64,000 nt of DNA from contig NZ_JAUSWJ010000001.1 in NCBI RefSeq assembly GCF_030815145.1, positions 1,364,001 to 1,428,000 on the forward strand, in the 5' to 3' direction. The position numbers and the translations under genes were made by a program. Under the pieces are notes generated by a model. That model saw nothing but the letters and a program-made list of their open reading frames with translations, was not told the DNA's origin and did not search any database. This document shows positions 32,913 through 41,497 of this stretch, one piece after another (the stretch's first letter is position 1; the number at the start of each line of letters is the position of its first letter). The DNA is from Kaistia geumhonensis (GTDB lineage Bacteria > Pseudomonadota > Alphaproteobacteria > Rhizobiales > Kaistiaceae).

Positions 32913-33617
32913 CTAGGATCCGACATGGATATGGCGGTGGCGGTGCGTGTGGGCGTGATCGTGGATTTCGGCAGGGAGCAGCCGCCCGTCACGCACGACC
33001 ATCGCGCGCGTCGCGAGGTCGGCGACGAAATCGGCATCATGCGAGACCAGGATCATTGCTCCGGGAAAGTCGCGCAGCGCCTTGCGCAGCCGCTCGCCAT
33101 TGACGGCGTCGACGCCGTTGGTCGGCTCGTCGAGCATGAGCATGTCAGGCTCCATGGCGAAGAGGCCGGCGAGGCAGACGAGCCGCTTCTCGCCGCCGGA
33201 GAGACGGTGGCTGATGCGGTCGGCGAGATCGGCGATGCCGAGCCTTGCGAGCGCAGCCTCGGCCATCGACCGCGCGGCGGCCGGACCGTGGCCGAGATTG
33301 AGCGGCCCGAAGGAGACATCCTCGATCACGGTCGGGCAGAAGAGCTGGTCGTCGCTGTCCTGAAAGAGAAAGCCGATCCTCGGGCGCAGCCTCGCAAAGT
33401 GCCGCTCCGTGCGGCACTCCTCCCCGAACAGGCGGATGCTGCCGCCGCCGCTCGCCTCAAGGCCGAGAATGGTGCGCAGCAGCGTCGTCTTGCCCGCCCC
33501 GTTCGGTCCGATGAGGGCCAGACGCTCGCCTTGCGCGAGGTCGAGATGGACGTCGGAGAGGACCGACCGGCCCTTACGGCCGACGGAAAGGCCGGAGAGT
33601 TCGATGAGCTTCGTCAT
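32913..33617 (-). CDS. nikO: Nickel ECF transporter ATP-binding protein
   Basis: The 234-residue ATPase has Walker A GPNGAGKTT near residue 38, Q-loop FLFQDSDDQLFCPTV (the CbiO/EcfA-type text), signature LSGGEKR and Walker B MLMLDEPTNGVD. The C-terminus ends in a histidine-rich tail (HDHAHTHRHRHIHVGS), which is consistent with binding of Ni or Co. The ATG at 33617 overlaps the stop of the T-component gene by 4 bp; the longer frame that reads upstream is not used. It is the last gene of the operon nikK-M-L-Q-O and drives metal uptake. Confidence 0.92.
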   Translation of the reverse strand: MTKLIELSGLSVGRKGRSVLSDVHLDLAQGERLALIGPNGAGKTTLLRTILGLEASGGGSIRLFGEECRTERHFARLRPRIGFLFQDSDDQLFCPTVIEDVSFGPLNLGHGPAAARSMAEAALARLGIADLADRISHRLSGGEKRLVCLAGLFAMEPDMLMLDEPTNGVDAVNGERLRKALRDFPGAMILVSHDADFVADLATRAMVVRDGRLLPAEIHDHAHTHRHRHIHVGS

Positions 33618-34327
33618 AGCCGGTCGACCGCCAGCAGGAGGAGACCCGTCGCGGAGACGGCGGCGGCGGCGGTCCAGTCGCGGAACGCCGGAGGCGCGAA
33701 GGTCGCATAGGGATAGCGGCCCGAATAGCCGCGGCAGCGCATCGCTTCCGTCACGCGCTCGGCGCGGTCGAGAGCACGGACCAGAACCATGCCGACGAGA
33801 TGGCCGTAGCTGCGCCATGTATGGCGGTTCGAGCGGGGCCGGAAGCCGCGCGCCCGCATCGATTCGCGCAGCCGCATCGTCTCGGCGCGGACGAGCTCGA
33901 CATACCGCGCCGTCATCACGAGCAGCCGGTTGAACCGCTCCGGCACATGCAGCGCATGCAGCGTCGCTCCGAGCCGGGCCGGCTCCATGGAGCCGACGAG
34001 CACGGCGAGGAGCAGCACCGAGGCCGAGACCTTGAGCGCGATCAGCGCTGCGAGCGCGAGGCCGTCGGCGCTCACCGCGAGCGGACCCACCCGGGCGATG
34101 GCCGGGCCGGGCATCGTCAGCGGCAGCATGATGAAGAGGAGAAGCATGTAGCCCTCGACATGCAGCAGGCGCCGGACGAGCGGCCAACCCGGCCGCTGCA
34201 GGATGGCCAGAAACGCCGCGAGGCCGAACGCCGTGAGCGCCGCCTGAAGGCCGTGAAGCTGCGCGACCGCCGCGATCGCGATCAGGCTGGCGACGAGGCC
34301 GAGGCGGGGATCGTCGATGACGGTCAT
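33614..34327 (-). CDS. nikQ: Nickel ECF transporter T component
   Basis: The 237-residue integral membrane protein has about five transmembrane segments. It carries the two coupling-helix motifs of CbiQ-type proteins: RLRESMRARGF near residue 152 and RVTEAMRCRGYSG near residue 191, each an A/M-x-R-x-R-G variant. It couples the ATPase to the substrate-specific membrane component. It overlaps both neighbours by 4 bp. Nickel rather than cobalt is favoured by the gene content of the operon and by the NikR-type box upstream. Confidence 0.92.
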   Translation of the reverse strand: MTVIDDPRLGLVASLIAIAAVAQLHGLQAALTAFGLAAFLAILQRPGWPLVRRLLHVEGYMLLLFIMLPLTMPGPAIARVGPLAVSADGLALAALIALKVSASVLLLAVLVGSMEPARLGATLHALHVPERFNRLLVMTARYVELVRAETMRLRESMRARGFRPRSNRHTWRSYGHLVGMVLVRALDRAERVTEAMRCRGYSGRYPYATFAPPAFRDWTAAAAVSATGLLLLAVDRL

Positions 34328-34911
34328 CGCCTGCGTCCCCGCGCCCAGAGACCGATGCCGGCGAGACCGATGATGAGGAAGACGCCGGAGAGGATGTCGG
34401 CGAAGCGGAGGCGCGAATCCATGAGCTCGATCCGCTCCTGGAGAGGCTCCGTTCCCCGCTCGACGGCGGCGGCGACGAGCGCCGCGAGGCGGGCGTCCTC
34501 GGTCATGCGAGGGGCGGCGGGTGCGGGCCGCGCCGGGGTCGGCGCCTCGCCGGCATCGGCGGCGCCGATCGTGCGGGCTGCGAGCGTCGCCGAGGCGATG
34601 TGCGCCTCATGGGTGTCCACGGTTACCGTTACGTCGCTGGAAGATGTGGCCGGCAGATCGAAGGCCAAGCGGCCTTCGGCGTCGGTCGTCCCGCTCGCGA
34701 TCTCGGCGCCTGCGGCGTCCTTCGCGACCCAGGCGCTGCCCTCGGGCCGACCGCCGCCGATGAAGAAGGCATAGCCATGGACGGACCGCCCTTCCACCGC
34801 TGCGAAGACCTTGAGCTTGTGGGCCTCCGCCGGGAGCGCAAGCGACAGGAACACCGCGAGGACAAGGAGAGGTCGCGCCCAAACCGCGCGCAGCCTGCGC
34901 GGCACGATCAT
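34324..34911 (-). CDS. nikL: Nickel transporter accessory membrane protein
   Basis: The 195-residue protein has a signal peptide ending at PAEAHKLKVFA. The new N-terminus then begins with a histidine, a feature of NikL/CbiL-type periplasmic loops. Its soluble middle resembles an Ig-like domain (DAEGRLAFDLPA), followed by an Ala/Pro linker and a final transmembrane helix (ILSGVFLIIGLAGIGLWA near residue 172). In NikMLQO systems NikL lies between M and Q, as here. It is needed for metal access to NikM. Overlaps both neighbours. Confidence 0.85.
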   Translation of the reverse strand: MIVPRRLRAVWARPLLVLAVFLSLALPAEAHKLKVFAAVEGRSVHGYAFFIGGGRPEGSAWVAKDAAGAEIASGTTDAEGRLAFDLPATSSSDVTVTVDTHEAHIASATLAARTIGAADAGEAPTPARPAPAAPRMTEDARLAALVAAAVERGTEPLQERIELMDSRLRFADILSGVFLIIGLAGIGLWARGRRR

Positions 34912-35522
34912 GCGGGCACCGGCCGCAGCGCATCCGGCTGCACCCGCGCAAGAAACGACACGACGGCCACGGTGACAAGGGCCTCGCCGATCATCAGCGG
35001 CAGATAGGTGGCGATCAGGACGCGGGCGACCGGCGTGTAGCTCGATGACGAAAGGGCGAGCGACAGCGCCACGAGGCCGCCGGTCCCGGCGACCGACAGG
35101 GCGCCGAGCAGTGCCGCCAGCGCGCCGCGCGCCATGGCTCCGGTGCTGGCACGGATCGCAGGGCCGAGAAGCGCCGCGGCCACGAAGCCCGGCAGCGCGA
35201 TGTTGACCGTGTTGACGCCGAGCGTGGTCAGCCCGCCGAAGCCGAACAGCAGCGCCTGCAGCAGCAGCATGACGAGAACGGCCGGAAAGACGGCCGCGCC
35301 CAGCATGAGCCCCATCAGGCCGCTGAGCAGGAGATGCACGCTCGACGGGCCGACGGGGACCGAGATGAGCGAGACGACGAACACTGCCGCCGCCAGCACG
35401 CCGGCGCGCGGGATCAGCCGATCGTCGAGCAGCCTGAGGCCGAGCGCGACGCCGGCTGCCGCGATCACCGTGCCGCCGACCAGCACCGGACCGGAAAGGA
35501 CGCCGTCGGGGATATGCGCCAT
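34908..35522 (-). CDS. nikM: Nickel ECF transporter S component
   Basis: The 204-residue membrane protein begins MAHIPDGVLS, which contains the N-terminal metal-coordinating histidine of the CbiM/NikM family. Further on it has PVGPSSVHLLLSGLMGLMLG near residue 56, in which a second conserved histidine lies, and about six transmembrane helices. It binds the metal ion. The gene starts 8 bp after the nikK stop and overlaps nikL. The NikM/CbiM distinction rests on the operon (presence of nikK and nikL and absence of CbiN) rather than on this sequence. Confidence 0.92.
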   Translation of the reverse strand: MAHIPDGVLSGPVLVGGTVIAAAGVALGLRLLDDRLIPRAGVLAAAVFVVSLISVPVGPSSVHLLLSGLMGLMLGAAVFPAVLVMLLLQALLFGFGGLTTLGVNTVNIALPGFVAAALLGPAIRASTGAMARGALAALLGALSVAGTGGLVALSLALSSSSYTPVARVLIATYLPLMIGEALVTVAVVSFLARVQPDALRPVPA

Positions 35523-35529
35523 CGCCGCC

Positions 35530-36306
35530 CTACCGGGAAACCGGCATGTCGGTCGCCTTCACCCAGATGAGTGCGCCCTCCTCGACCGGAACCTCCTTGC
35601 CGTCCGGCGCTCGGCCGGGAGCATCGCCTTCCGTCAGCGCCGCGAAGCCCCACCATCCCGCGCGCGGCATCGCATAGGAGAAGACACCGGCCGCGTCCGC
35701 CTTGAGGACCTGCGTGACGAAGGCGTCGTTGGGCGCCGCGACCGAACCGTCATTGACGAATTCGACCTCGATCTCGGCGAAGGGCACCGGCTCGCCGTTC
35801 CTGAGCACGACGCCGGAAAAGAGATTGCCGGTCCACAGACCGGTCGGCCGGGTCAGCGGCCGGATCTCCACGGGCAGGCCGACCAGGGCGTCCCACCCTT
35901 CGCCCGAGGCATAGCCGTCGACGAGGACTTTGGCGTAGTGGACGATCAGCTTGTTCTCGGCCGGCTCGAAATAGGGCTGTGGCTCGACATAGAAGATCGC
36001 CGCGCCCGGCTCGTCGATCGTTCTGGTCAGCGTCCATGCGGTCGCCTCGCCGATCGGCTTCGCGACGATCGACGGGGTGAGGTCGGTGCGCTTGCCCCCA
36101 GCGAGCACGCCGACCGCCACCGGACGCTTCATGTCCATGACCGGTCCACCCTCGAAGGGATGGGTGAACACCATGTCGAGCGTCACGCTCCCGCCTTCCG
36201 GCAGGACCTCCGCGGAGGGGATGATCTCCTGGAAATGCGCGAAGACGGGCGTAGCGCCGATGGCGACAAGGAAAGCAAGGCCAGTGGCCACGGCGCGACG
36301 GCTCAT
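35530..36306 (-). CDS. nikK: DUF4198 periplasmic protein, nickel transport accessory
   Basis: The 258-residue exported protein has a Sec signal ending at TPVFAHFQEI, so the mature protein starts with His. It has the DUF4198 features DMVFTHPFEGGPVMDM near residue 44 and a C-terminal GVFSYAMPRAGWWGFAAL block. DUF4198 proteins named NikK accompany nickel ECF transporters and probably deliver the metal. It is the first gene of the operon and starts directly after the NikR-type box at 36325. Confidence 0.88.
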   Translation of the reverse strand: MSRRAVATGLAFLVAIGATPVFAHFQEIIPSAEVLPEGGSVTLDMVFTHPFEGGPVMDMKRPVAVGVLAGGKRTDLTPSIVAKPIGEATAWTLTRTIDEPGAAIFYVEPQPYFEPAENKLIVHYAKVLVDGYASGEGWDALVGLPVEIRPLTRPTGLWTGNLFSGVVLRNGEPVPFAEIEVEFVNDGSVAAPNDAFVTQVLKADAAGVFSYAMPRAGWWGFAALTEGDAPGRAPDGKEVPVEEGALIWVKATDMPVSR

Positions 36307-36324
36307 GGTCAGCTCCGAATTGGG

Positions 36325-36352
36325 GTATGAAAAACCAGACGATTGATCATAC
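36325..36352. promoter_or_regulatory. NikR-type operator, exact match to GTATGA-N16-TCATAC
   Basis: GTATGA at 36325-36330 and TCATAC at 36347-36352 are separated by exactly 16 bases. This is the published operator pattern of NikR in E. coli. It lies 18 bp upstream of nikK. NikR is not encoded in the window. Confidence 0.85.
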
Positions 36353-36362
36353 CGGCACGACG

Positions 36363-36391
36363 GCGCCGGGCAAGCCGCTTTTGCCCGGCGC
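36363..36391. terminator. Hairpin between dabA and the nickel operon
   Basis: An 11-bp perfect stem (GCGCCGGGCAA and complement) closes a 7-base loop. It lies after the dabA stop and before the NikR box. There is no U-tract on the leftward side, so termination may be partial. Confidence 0.5.
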
Positions 36392-36423
36392 GGGCACTTT
36401 CACTGACCGCGGAACGAAACTGC

Positions 36424-38874
36424 CTATACCGCCTGCCAGCCTGCCGCGGTCCGGCGCCGGCAGGTTTCGCCGTCGAGCGCCAGCATGTAGATCCAGCCGT
36501 TCTCGACCAGCGCACGAACCGGCTGGTGGGTGGCCAGAACGCGGTCGATCGCATCGGTCGGGGCGGCGATCACCGCGGTCAGCCGAAGCGGCTCGTGCAC
36601 GAGCTCGCGACCGTCGGAGATGGATTGCAGCGGCAGGCCGACCCGAAGATCGCCGCCCGCGCCCTCGAAGACGCCGACGCCGCCGACGACATTATGCAGG
36701 ACCTTGTCGCCGCTGCCGAAGACGCGATTGTCCACGGTCGAGGCGTAGTATTGCAGGTTGATCCAGCTCGCGACGACGAGGGGCGCGGTCAGGATGAGTT
36801 CCAGCGTGCGGAAGCCGTCGTCCGTCCGCCAGTCATAGCTGTGCAGGAAGGCGCGGCCGCCGAGGTCGAGCCCGCGCGTCAGCACGCGCGGCGCGGCGAT
36901 GAACGCGGCGCAGCCCGCGAGGCCCCATTCCGGGCGCATTTCACTCCAGTCGCGCGCCCGGACCATCACCCGGCTCTCGACCGACACGTCCCCCTCGAGG
37001 CCGAGTCGCGCCGCCCGCTCGATCCGCGCCGCCCTCCCCGCCTCCGCGAGTTGCGCCTTCAGCAAGGCGAGGTCCTTCGCATGGCTCGCCGGCAGCATCG
37101 CCCCGTCGAGGATCGAGACGAGGTCGGTGGTGGTGTCGTGCAGCGCCGCGACGAACAGCGTGTCCGCGGGAACCTCGATGCCCATGTCGCCGAGGCCGGC
37201 CCGGACGGTCGGATCGTTCAGGATCGCCGCCGCCACGCGGGCATTGACGTCGCCGGCATGTCCGCCGCAGGCGCCGCAGGCGAGGCCTGCCGCATGCGGA
37301 TTGTTCCGCGTCGTCGCGCCATGCCCGACGAGGAGGACGAGCCGCGCGAGATTCTGCGTCAGCCCCATGGCGCGCAGGATCGCCGCGGCGCTCGCCAGCC
37401 GATCGGCCGCCGGGATGCCGGTGAGCCGCCCGTCCCTGTCCGATGGATCGAGCGCGGGCCTGCCCGACGCTGCCTCCGCGTCGCGGCGCCGGCCGAGGCG
37501 AAGGCTGTCCGCCACCAGCTTGCCGAGATAGCCGAGACCGGCCGCTTCCACGAAGGCGAAGGACGAGACGGCTGCGCCGCGGAAGCCCTGCACGACCCGC
37601 GACGCGTCCCGCCCGAGCCGCTGCGCGGCAGCAGCGGTCACTGACGACGGGACGCCTTCGCAGACCATGAAGCGGGGCTCGAGCAGCACTGGGCAGAGCG
37701 CCTCCCCCGACGTCTCCCCGGCAGCGACATGCTCGACGGCCACGCCGAAGAAGCCGGCGAAGCCGAGCGTCTCCACGTCAGGGGCGGCAGCTTCGAGCGC
37801 CCGCCGTATGACCTCGGAGCGGACATCGATGCAAAAGACCGCCTGCGCCGCCGGCCGGCCGCTCGCGGCGGACGACGCCGGCTGCATCAGCGCCGGCAGA
37901 AACCGCCGCTGCCAGGCATGTTCATAGGCGGCCTGAAGCAGGCAGTCGCCGGCCTCGGAGAGCGGGTCGGCCGGCGCCGCATAGGCGCAGCGGGCAGCGG
38001 CGAAGGCGCCGCGCACAAGAGAGTCGTCTCCGAGCCAGGCATGCAGCGCGACCTCGTGCGCCAGCCTGATCGCGAGAAGGTCGACCACGGTTTCGCCCGG
38101 CCGCCCCGCGCGTTCGCCCGACCAGTCGTGCCCCCGGGCGAAGGCGGCCCAGCCGCCGACGCTGCGCAGCAGCCGCTCGAAATAGGCCGGAAGCTGGGCG
38201 GGTGCGAGCGCCAGCCGCTCAACACCCTCGACGAGCATCGCGTCGCGATCGTCCGGCAGCGCGGCGACGGCCTCGCGGAAGCCTGCGATCCCCGCCACTT
38301 CAGGAGCGCGGTCGATCGCCGCCTCGGCCTTCCACGCCGCATAGAGCCCGGCGTAAGCGGGAATGCTGCGCCACGACGCCTGGCCACGGTCGAAATGGCG
38401 GGCGGCAAAGCTGGAGATGCGCCCGACGACATGGCCGGACCAGTCGCGCCGCATCCGCCGGCCGGCGATATCGGCAAGCGTATCGAGCGGCGTCTCCCGC
38501 TCTCTCTCGCCGGAGACGGCAAGGGCGGCCAGCCTGCCCGCGTCGAAGAGCCGGGCGCTGGACGGGGGTGCAAGCGCGAGCGCCGCCGAGAGATCGGCCA
38601 TGTCCATGCGGCCATCGGCCAGGGCGGCGGCATAGAAGGCACGCGGCATGGTGGTCCGCGCTCCGGCGGTGCGGGCGAGCGCGGCGGCCGCTTCGACGAA
38701 GCGGTGATCGGCGAGGCCGAGATAGGGATTGACCGCGACGAAGCTGTCGAGCGGCCAGAGCGGAGCGATGCGGCGCGCCGCCGACCGCGCCGCATCGAGG
38801 ACGGTCGCGGTGTCGAGCGTATCGGCGGGCGTGATGGCGATCGCCGAGGCGGCGTGACTGGGAAGGGCGTCCAT
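36424..38874 (-). CDS. dabA: Inorganic carbon uptake protein DabA (DUF2309)
   Basis: The 816-residue protein is a full-length DUF2309 member. It is a peripheral beta-carbonic-anhydrase-like subunit that takes up CO2 as bicarbonate when coupled to DabB. The predicted zinc set is C348 and D350 in FCIDVRSE, H518 in VGHGATT and C533 in GLACGACGG. Their spacing matches that described for Halothiobacillus DabA (351, 353, 524, 539). A YYASTVDNRVFGSG block near residue 690 is also typical. The ATG at 38874 was chosen because the upstream extension of the open frame reads through dabB in another frame. It follows dabB by 17 bp. There is no carboxysome or Rubisco gene in this window. Confidence 0.92.
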   Translation of the reverse strand: MDALPSHAASAIAITPADTLDTATVLDAARSAARRIAPLWPLDSFVAVNPYLGLADHRFVEAAAALARTAGARTTMPRAFYAAALADGRMDMADLSAALALAPPSSARLFDAGRLAALAVSGERERETPLDTLADIAGRRMRRDWSGHVVGRISSFAARHFDRGQASWRSIPAYAGLYAAWKAEAAIDRAPEVAGIAGFREAVAALPDDRDAMLVEGVERLALAPAQLPAYFERLLRSVGGWAAFARGHDWSGERAGRPGETVVDLLAIRLAHEVALHAWLGDDSLVRGAFAAARCAYAAPADPLSEAGDCLLQAAYEHAWQRRFLPALMQPASSAASGRPAAQAVFCIDVRSEVIRRALEAAAPDVETLGFAGFFGVAVEHVAAGETSGEALCPVLLEPRFMVCEGVPSSVTAAAAQRLGRDASRVVQGFRGAAVSSFAFVEAAGLGYLGKLVADSLRLGRRRDAEAASGRPALDPSDRDGRLTGIPAADRLASAAAILRAMGLTQNLARLVLLVGHGATTRNNPHAAGLACGACGGHAGDVNARVAAAILNDPTVRAGLGDMGIEVPADTLFVAALHDTTTDLVSILDGAMLPASHAKDLALLKAQLAEAGRAARIERAARLGLEGDVSVESRVMVRARDWSEMRPEWGLAGCAAFIAAPRVLTRGLDLGGRAFLHSYDWRTDDGFRTLELILTAPLVVASWINLQYYASTVDNRVFGSGDKVLHNVVGGVGVFEGAGGDLRVGLPLQSISDGRELVHEPLRLTAVIAAPTDAIDRVLATHQPVRALVENGWIYMLALDGETCRRRTAAGWQAV

Positions 38875-38891
38875 GGCGGGCTCCGTTCGGA

Positions 38892-40469
38892 TCAGGACGG
38901 GAGATTGGGCTGCGCCTTGGCCATGAAGCGGTCGGCGAAAGCGTCGAGATAGAGGCCGTTGGCAAGATGAATGCGGGCCGCGCGCCCGGCGGGCGTCGCG
39001 ATCCAGCGATGCGCCGTGAGCTGCAACAGGGCCAGCAGCGCGAAGCTCGCGAAGGCGAGGATGAGGATCGCTTCTGCGACGGCGCCCTGCAGTGAGGCGA
39101 CGGGCAGTTCGGCCGCGAAGAGATGGTTCGCCCCCGCATGGAGCAGGGCATAGGCGAGGCTCGCGGCGAGCGCCGTTCCGAGGGCGGCGACGAGGCTCCC
39201 CACCCCGTCGCGCCCCTCGGCCGCCGGAAGAGCGAGCAGCGCGAGGCCGAGCCCGAAGATGCCGGCGAGCGTGAGCGACGCAGGATCGGCCGCGATCGGC
39301 AGCAGCAGCCACGCGACTGCCGCCACAAGAGCGACGGCCGCGCCCACAAGCGCAACGCGCCACGCTGGAGACCTTGCATCGCGTCCGCCGGCTTGCGTCC
39401 GCGCGGTGGCGCGGATCGCAGCCACGGCTGTCCCGGAAGAGAGGAAGGCATGCGCCTTGTAGAGCGAATGGGCGAGGATATGCAGGAGCGCGATCGAGAA
39501 GGCGCCGATGCCGCACTGGAAGAGCATGAAACCCATCTGCGCGATCGTCGACCAGGCCAACTGGATCTTCACGGCGGGCTGGGTGAGCATGACGGCACTG
39601 GCGAAAAGGGCCGTGAAGCCGCCGACGAGCGCGAGGAGATGCAAGGCTGGCGGCGCCAGCAGCATCACGTCGGCCAAACGCAGCACCAGGAATCCGCCGG
39701 CATTGATGATGCCGGCATGCAGCAGCGCCGAGACGGGCGTCGGGGTCTCGACGATCTCCGGCAGCCAGCCATGGCTCGGGAACTGCGCCGACTTCAGCAT
39801 GGCGGCGAGGGCGAGAAGGATCGCCGCCGCGACCAGCGCGGTGTCGGTCGCGCCGGGCGGAGCCGCCTTCGCCGCCTCCGCGATAGCGGCGATATCGGCG
39901 GTTCCGAAGCGGAGCCAGATGACCGCGAGCGACGCCGCGAGGGCGAGATCGGCAAGCCGCGCGACGAGGAACTTCTTCCGCGCCGCGATCACCGCCTTGG
40001 GACGGTTCGGATAGAACAGGAGCAGGCGGTGTAGCGCGAGGCTGGTCGCCACGAAGGCGAGTAGGAGCTGCACGAGGTTGCCCGCGATCACCAGTGCCAT
40101 GACGGCGGCGAGCGTCAGCGCCAGACCGCCGGCGAAGCGCGGCTGTCCGGGATCGCCGGCCAGATAGTTGCGGCTGAAGCGCAGCACGACGAGACCGACC
40201 ACCGCGACCAGCAGCAGCATCGAGACCGACAGGGCATCGATGCGGGCGGACAGGCCGAGGCCGGCGACGCCGATCAGCGGGCTCGTCTGCCTGCCACCGA
40301 GGAGCAGCTCGAGAAGCGTCGCGAGCGCCACGACGAGCGCGGCGACGCCGCTCGCCTCGGCGAAGCGCTGCACGCGGCGGGGATCGTCTGGATGCCGTCC
40401 GGCATGGACCGCCGCGGCGAGCATGACGAGCGGGGCGAGGTAGGGGATGAAGGCCTGGAAAGCCGGCAT
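38892..40469 (-). CDS. dabB: Inorganic carbon uptake membrane subunit DabB (NuoL/MrpA-like)
   Basis: The 525-residue protein has about 13 transmembrane helices of the proton-conducting antiporter family. Landmarks are KSAQFPSHGWLPEIVETPTPVSALLHAG (about residues 222-249, the family signature with conserved lysine and PTPVSALLHA) and SLYKAHAFLSSG near residue 332, which holds a second conserved lysine and histidine. It carries a cation flux that drives DabA. The ATG at 40469 follows AAGGGAG and removes an N-terminal extension that lacks family similarity. It is shorter than NuoL proper, as expected for DabB. Confidence 0.92.
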   Translation of the reverse strand: MPAFQAFIPYLAPLVMLAAAVHAGRHPDDPRRVQRFAEASGVAALVVALATLLELLLGGRQTSPLIGVAGLGLSARIDALSVSMLLLVAVVGLVVLRFSRNYLAGDPGQPRFAGGLALTLAAVMALVIAGNLVQLLLAFVATSLALHRLLLFYPNRPKAVIAARKKFLVARLADLALAASLAVIWLRFGTADIAAIAEAAKAAPPGATDTALVAAAILLALAAMLKSAQFPSHGWLPEIVETPTPVSALLHAGIINAGGFLVLRLADVMLLAPPALHLLALVGGFTALFASAVMLTQPAVKIQLAWSTIAQMGFMLFQCGIGAFSIALLHILAHSLYKAHAFLSSGTAVAAIRATARTQAGGRDARSPAWRVALVGAAVALVAAVAWLLLPIAADPASLTLAGIFGLGLALLALPAAEGRDGVGSLVAALGTALAASLAYALLHAGANHLFAAELPVASLQGAVAEAILILAFASFALLALLQLTAHRWIATPAGRAARIHLANGLYLDAFADRFMAKAQPNLPS

Positions 40470-40535
40470 GGCGAGCGCTCCCTTGAGTTGCGCGGGACCA
40501 TAGCCTTGGGCATATGTTCTTCTAAATTGATTGTT

Positions 40536-40552
40536 TGGAACGGATCGTTCCA
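40536..40552. promoter_or_regulatory. LysR-type palindromic operator candidate
   Basis: TGGAACG, three bases GAT, then CGTTCCA form a perfect 7-bp inverted repeat located 18 bp before the lysR start and 66 bp before dabB. Its T/A ends 15 bases apart differ a little from the classic T-N11-A box, although the inner part also fits. Confidence 0.68.
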
Positions 40553-40570
40553 TAAAAGAGAACGCATCGC

Positions 40571-41473
40571 ATGTCCGGCCTCAACTACAATCACCTCCGC
40601 TACTTCTGGGCCGTCGCGCATGACGGCAATCTCACGCGCACAGCCGATCGGCTCGGGGTTTCGCAATCGGCGCTGTCGGTGCAGATCCGCAAGCTCGAGG
40701 ACCGGATCGGTCATGCGCTGTTCGAGCGGCGCGGCAAGCAGTTGCTGCTGACCGAGGCCGGCCACATCGCGCTCGACCATGCCGATGCCATCTTCGCGGC
40801 CGGCGACGAGCTTCTCGGCACGTTGCGCGAGCGGTCGGGCGGCCGGCGGCAGGTGCTGCGGGTCGGGTCTCTCGCGACGCTGTCGCGCAATTTCCAGACC
40901 GGGTTCCTGAGGCCGCTGCTCGGGCGCGACGATGTCGAGATCGTGCTGCGCTCCGGCTCGGCCGGCGACCTGCTGCAGGCGCTCGAAGCGCATCGGCTCG
41001 ATGTCGTGCTGGTCAATCTGGCGCCGATGCGCGACGCGGCGACGCCGTGGATCGCCCATCCCATCGCCGAGCAGCCCGTCAGCCTCATGGGGACGCCCGA
41101 GCGCGTCGGCGGATCGCGCGACGTCGCGGCGCTGCTCGCAAGCGGGCCGCTGGTTCTTCCGACGCCCGAGAGCAGCATCCGCGGCGGCGTCGATGCGCTG
41201 CTCGACCGGCTGGGCATCCGCCCGCGCATCGCGGCGGAGGTGGACGACATGGCGATGATGCGTCTTCTGACACGCGAAGGCGTCGGCCTCGCCGCCGTGC
41301 CGCCGATCGTCGTTCAGGACGAACTCGCGAGCGGCATGCTCGAGGAGGTCGGCACCCTGCCGGGGATCAGCGAAACCTTCTGCGCGCTGACGCTGTCGCG
41401 GCGTTTCCCCAACCCGCTGCTGCGCGCGCTGCTCGCGCCGCATCCAAGCGGCGGTGAAACGACCGGGCAGTGA
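40571..41473 (+). CDS. LysR-family transcriptional regulator (NhaR-like), putative dabBA regulator
   Basis: The 300-residue protein begins LNYNHLRYFWAVAHDGNLTRTADRL, the NhaR-group version of the LysR helix-turn-helix (given as a landmark covering residues 4-28), then SQSALSVQIRKLE. A substrate-binding domain follows from about residue 95, with a DVVLVNLAPM block. It is divergent from dabBA with a palindrome between them. The same arrangement (lysR beside dab genes) is known in autotrophs. The effector is unknown; a response to CO2 or bicarbonate limitation is plausible. Confidence 0.9.
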   Translation: MSGLNYNHLRYFWAVAHDGNLTRTADRLGVSQSALSVQIRKLEDRIGHALFERRGKQLLLTEAGHIALDHADAIFAAGDELLGTLRERSGGRRQVLRVGSLATLSRNFQTGFLRPLLGRDDVEIVLRSGSAGDLLQALEAHRLDVVLVNLAPMRDAATPWIAHPIAEQPVSLMGTPERVGGSRDVAALLASGPLVLPTPESSIRGGVDALLDRLGIRPRIAAEVDDMAMMRLLTREGVGLAAVPPIVVQDELASGMLEEVGTLPGISETFCALTLSRRFPNPLLRALLAPHPSGGETTGQ

Positions 41474-41497
41474 GCAGTGCCGCGTGATCGCGCTCCG

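Noticed and set aside
33618-34187. N-terminal extension of nikO
   Set aside because: It is the out-of-frame shadow of nikQ; the ABC domain starts normally at 33617.
38875-39516. N-terminal extension of dabA
   Set aside because: It overlaps dabB in another frame and has no family similarity.
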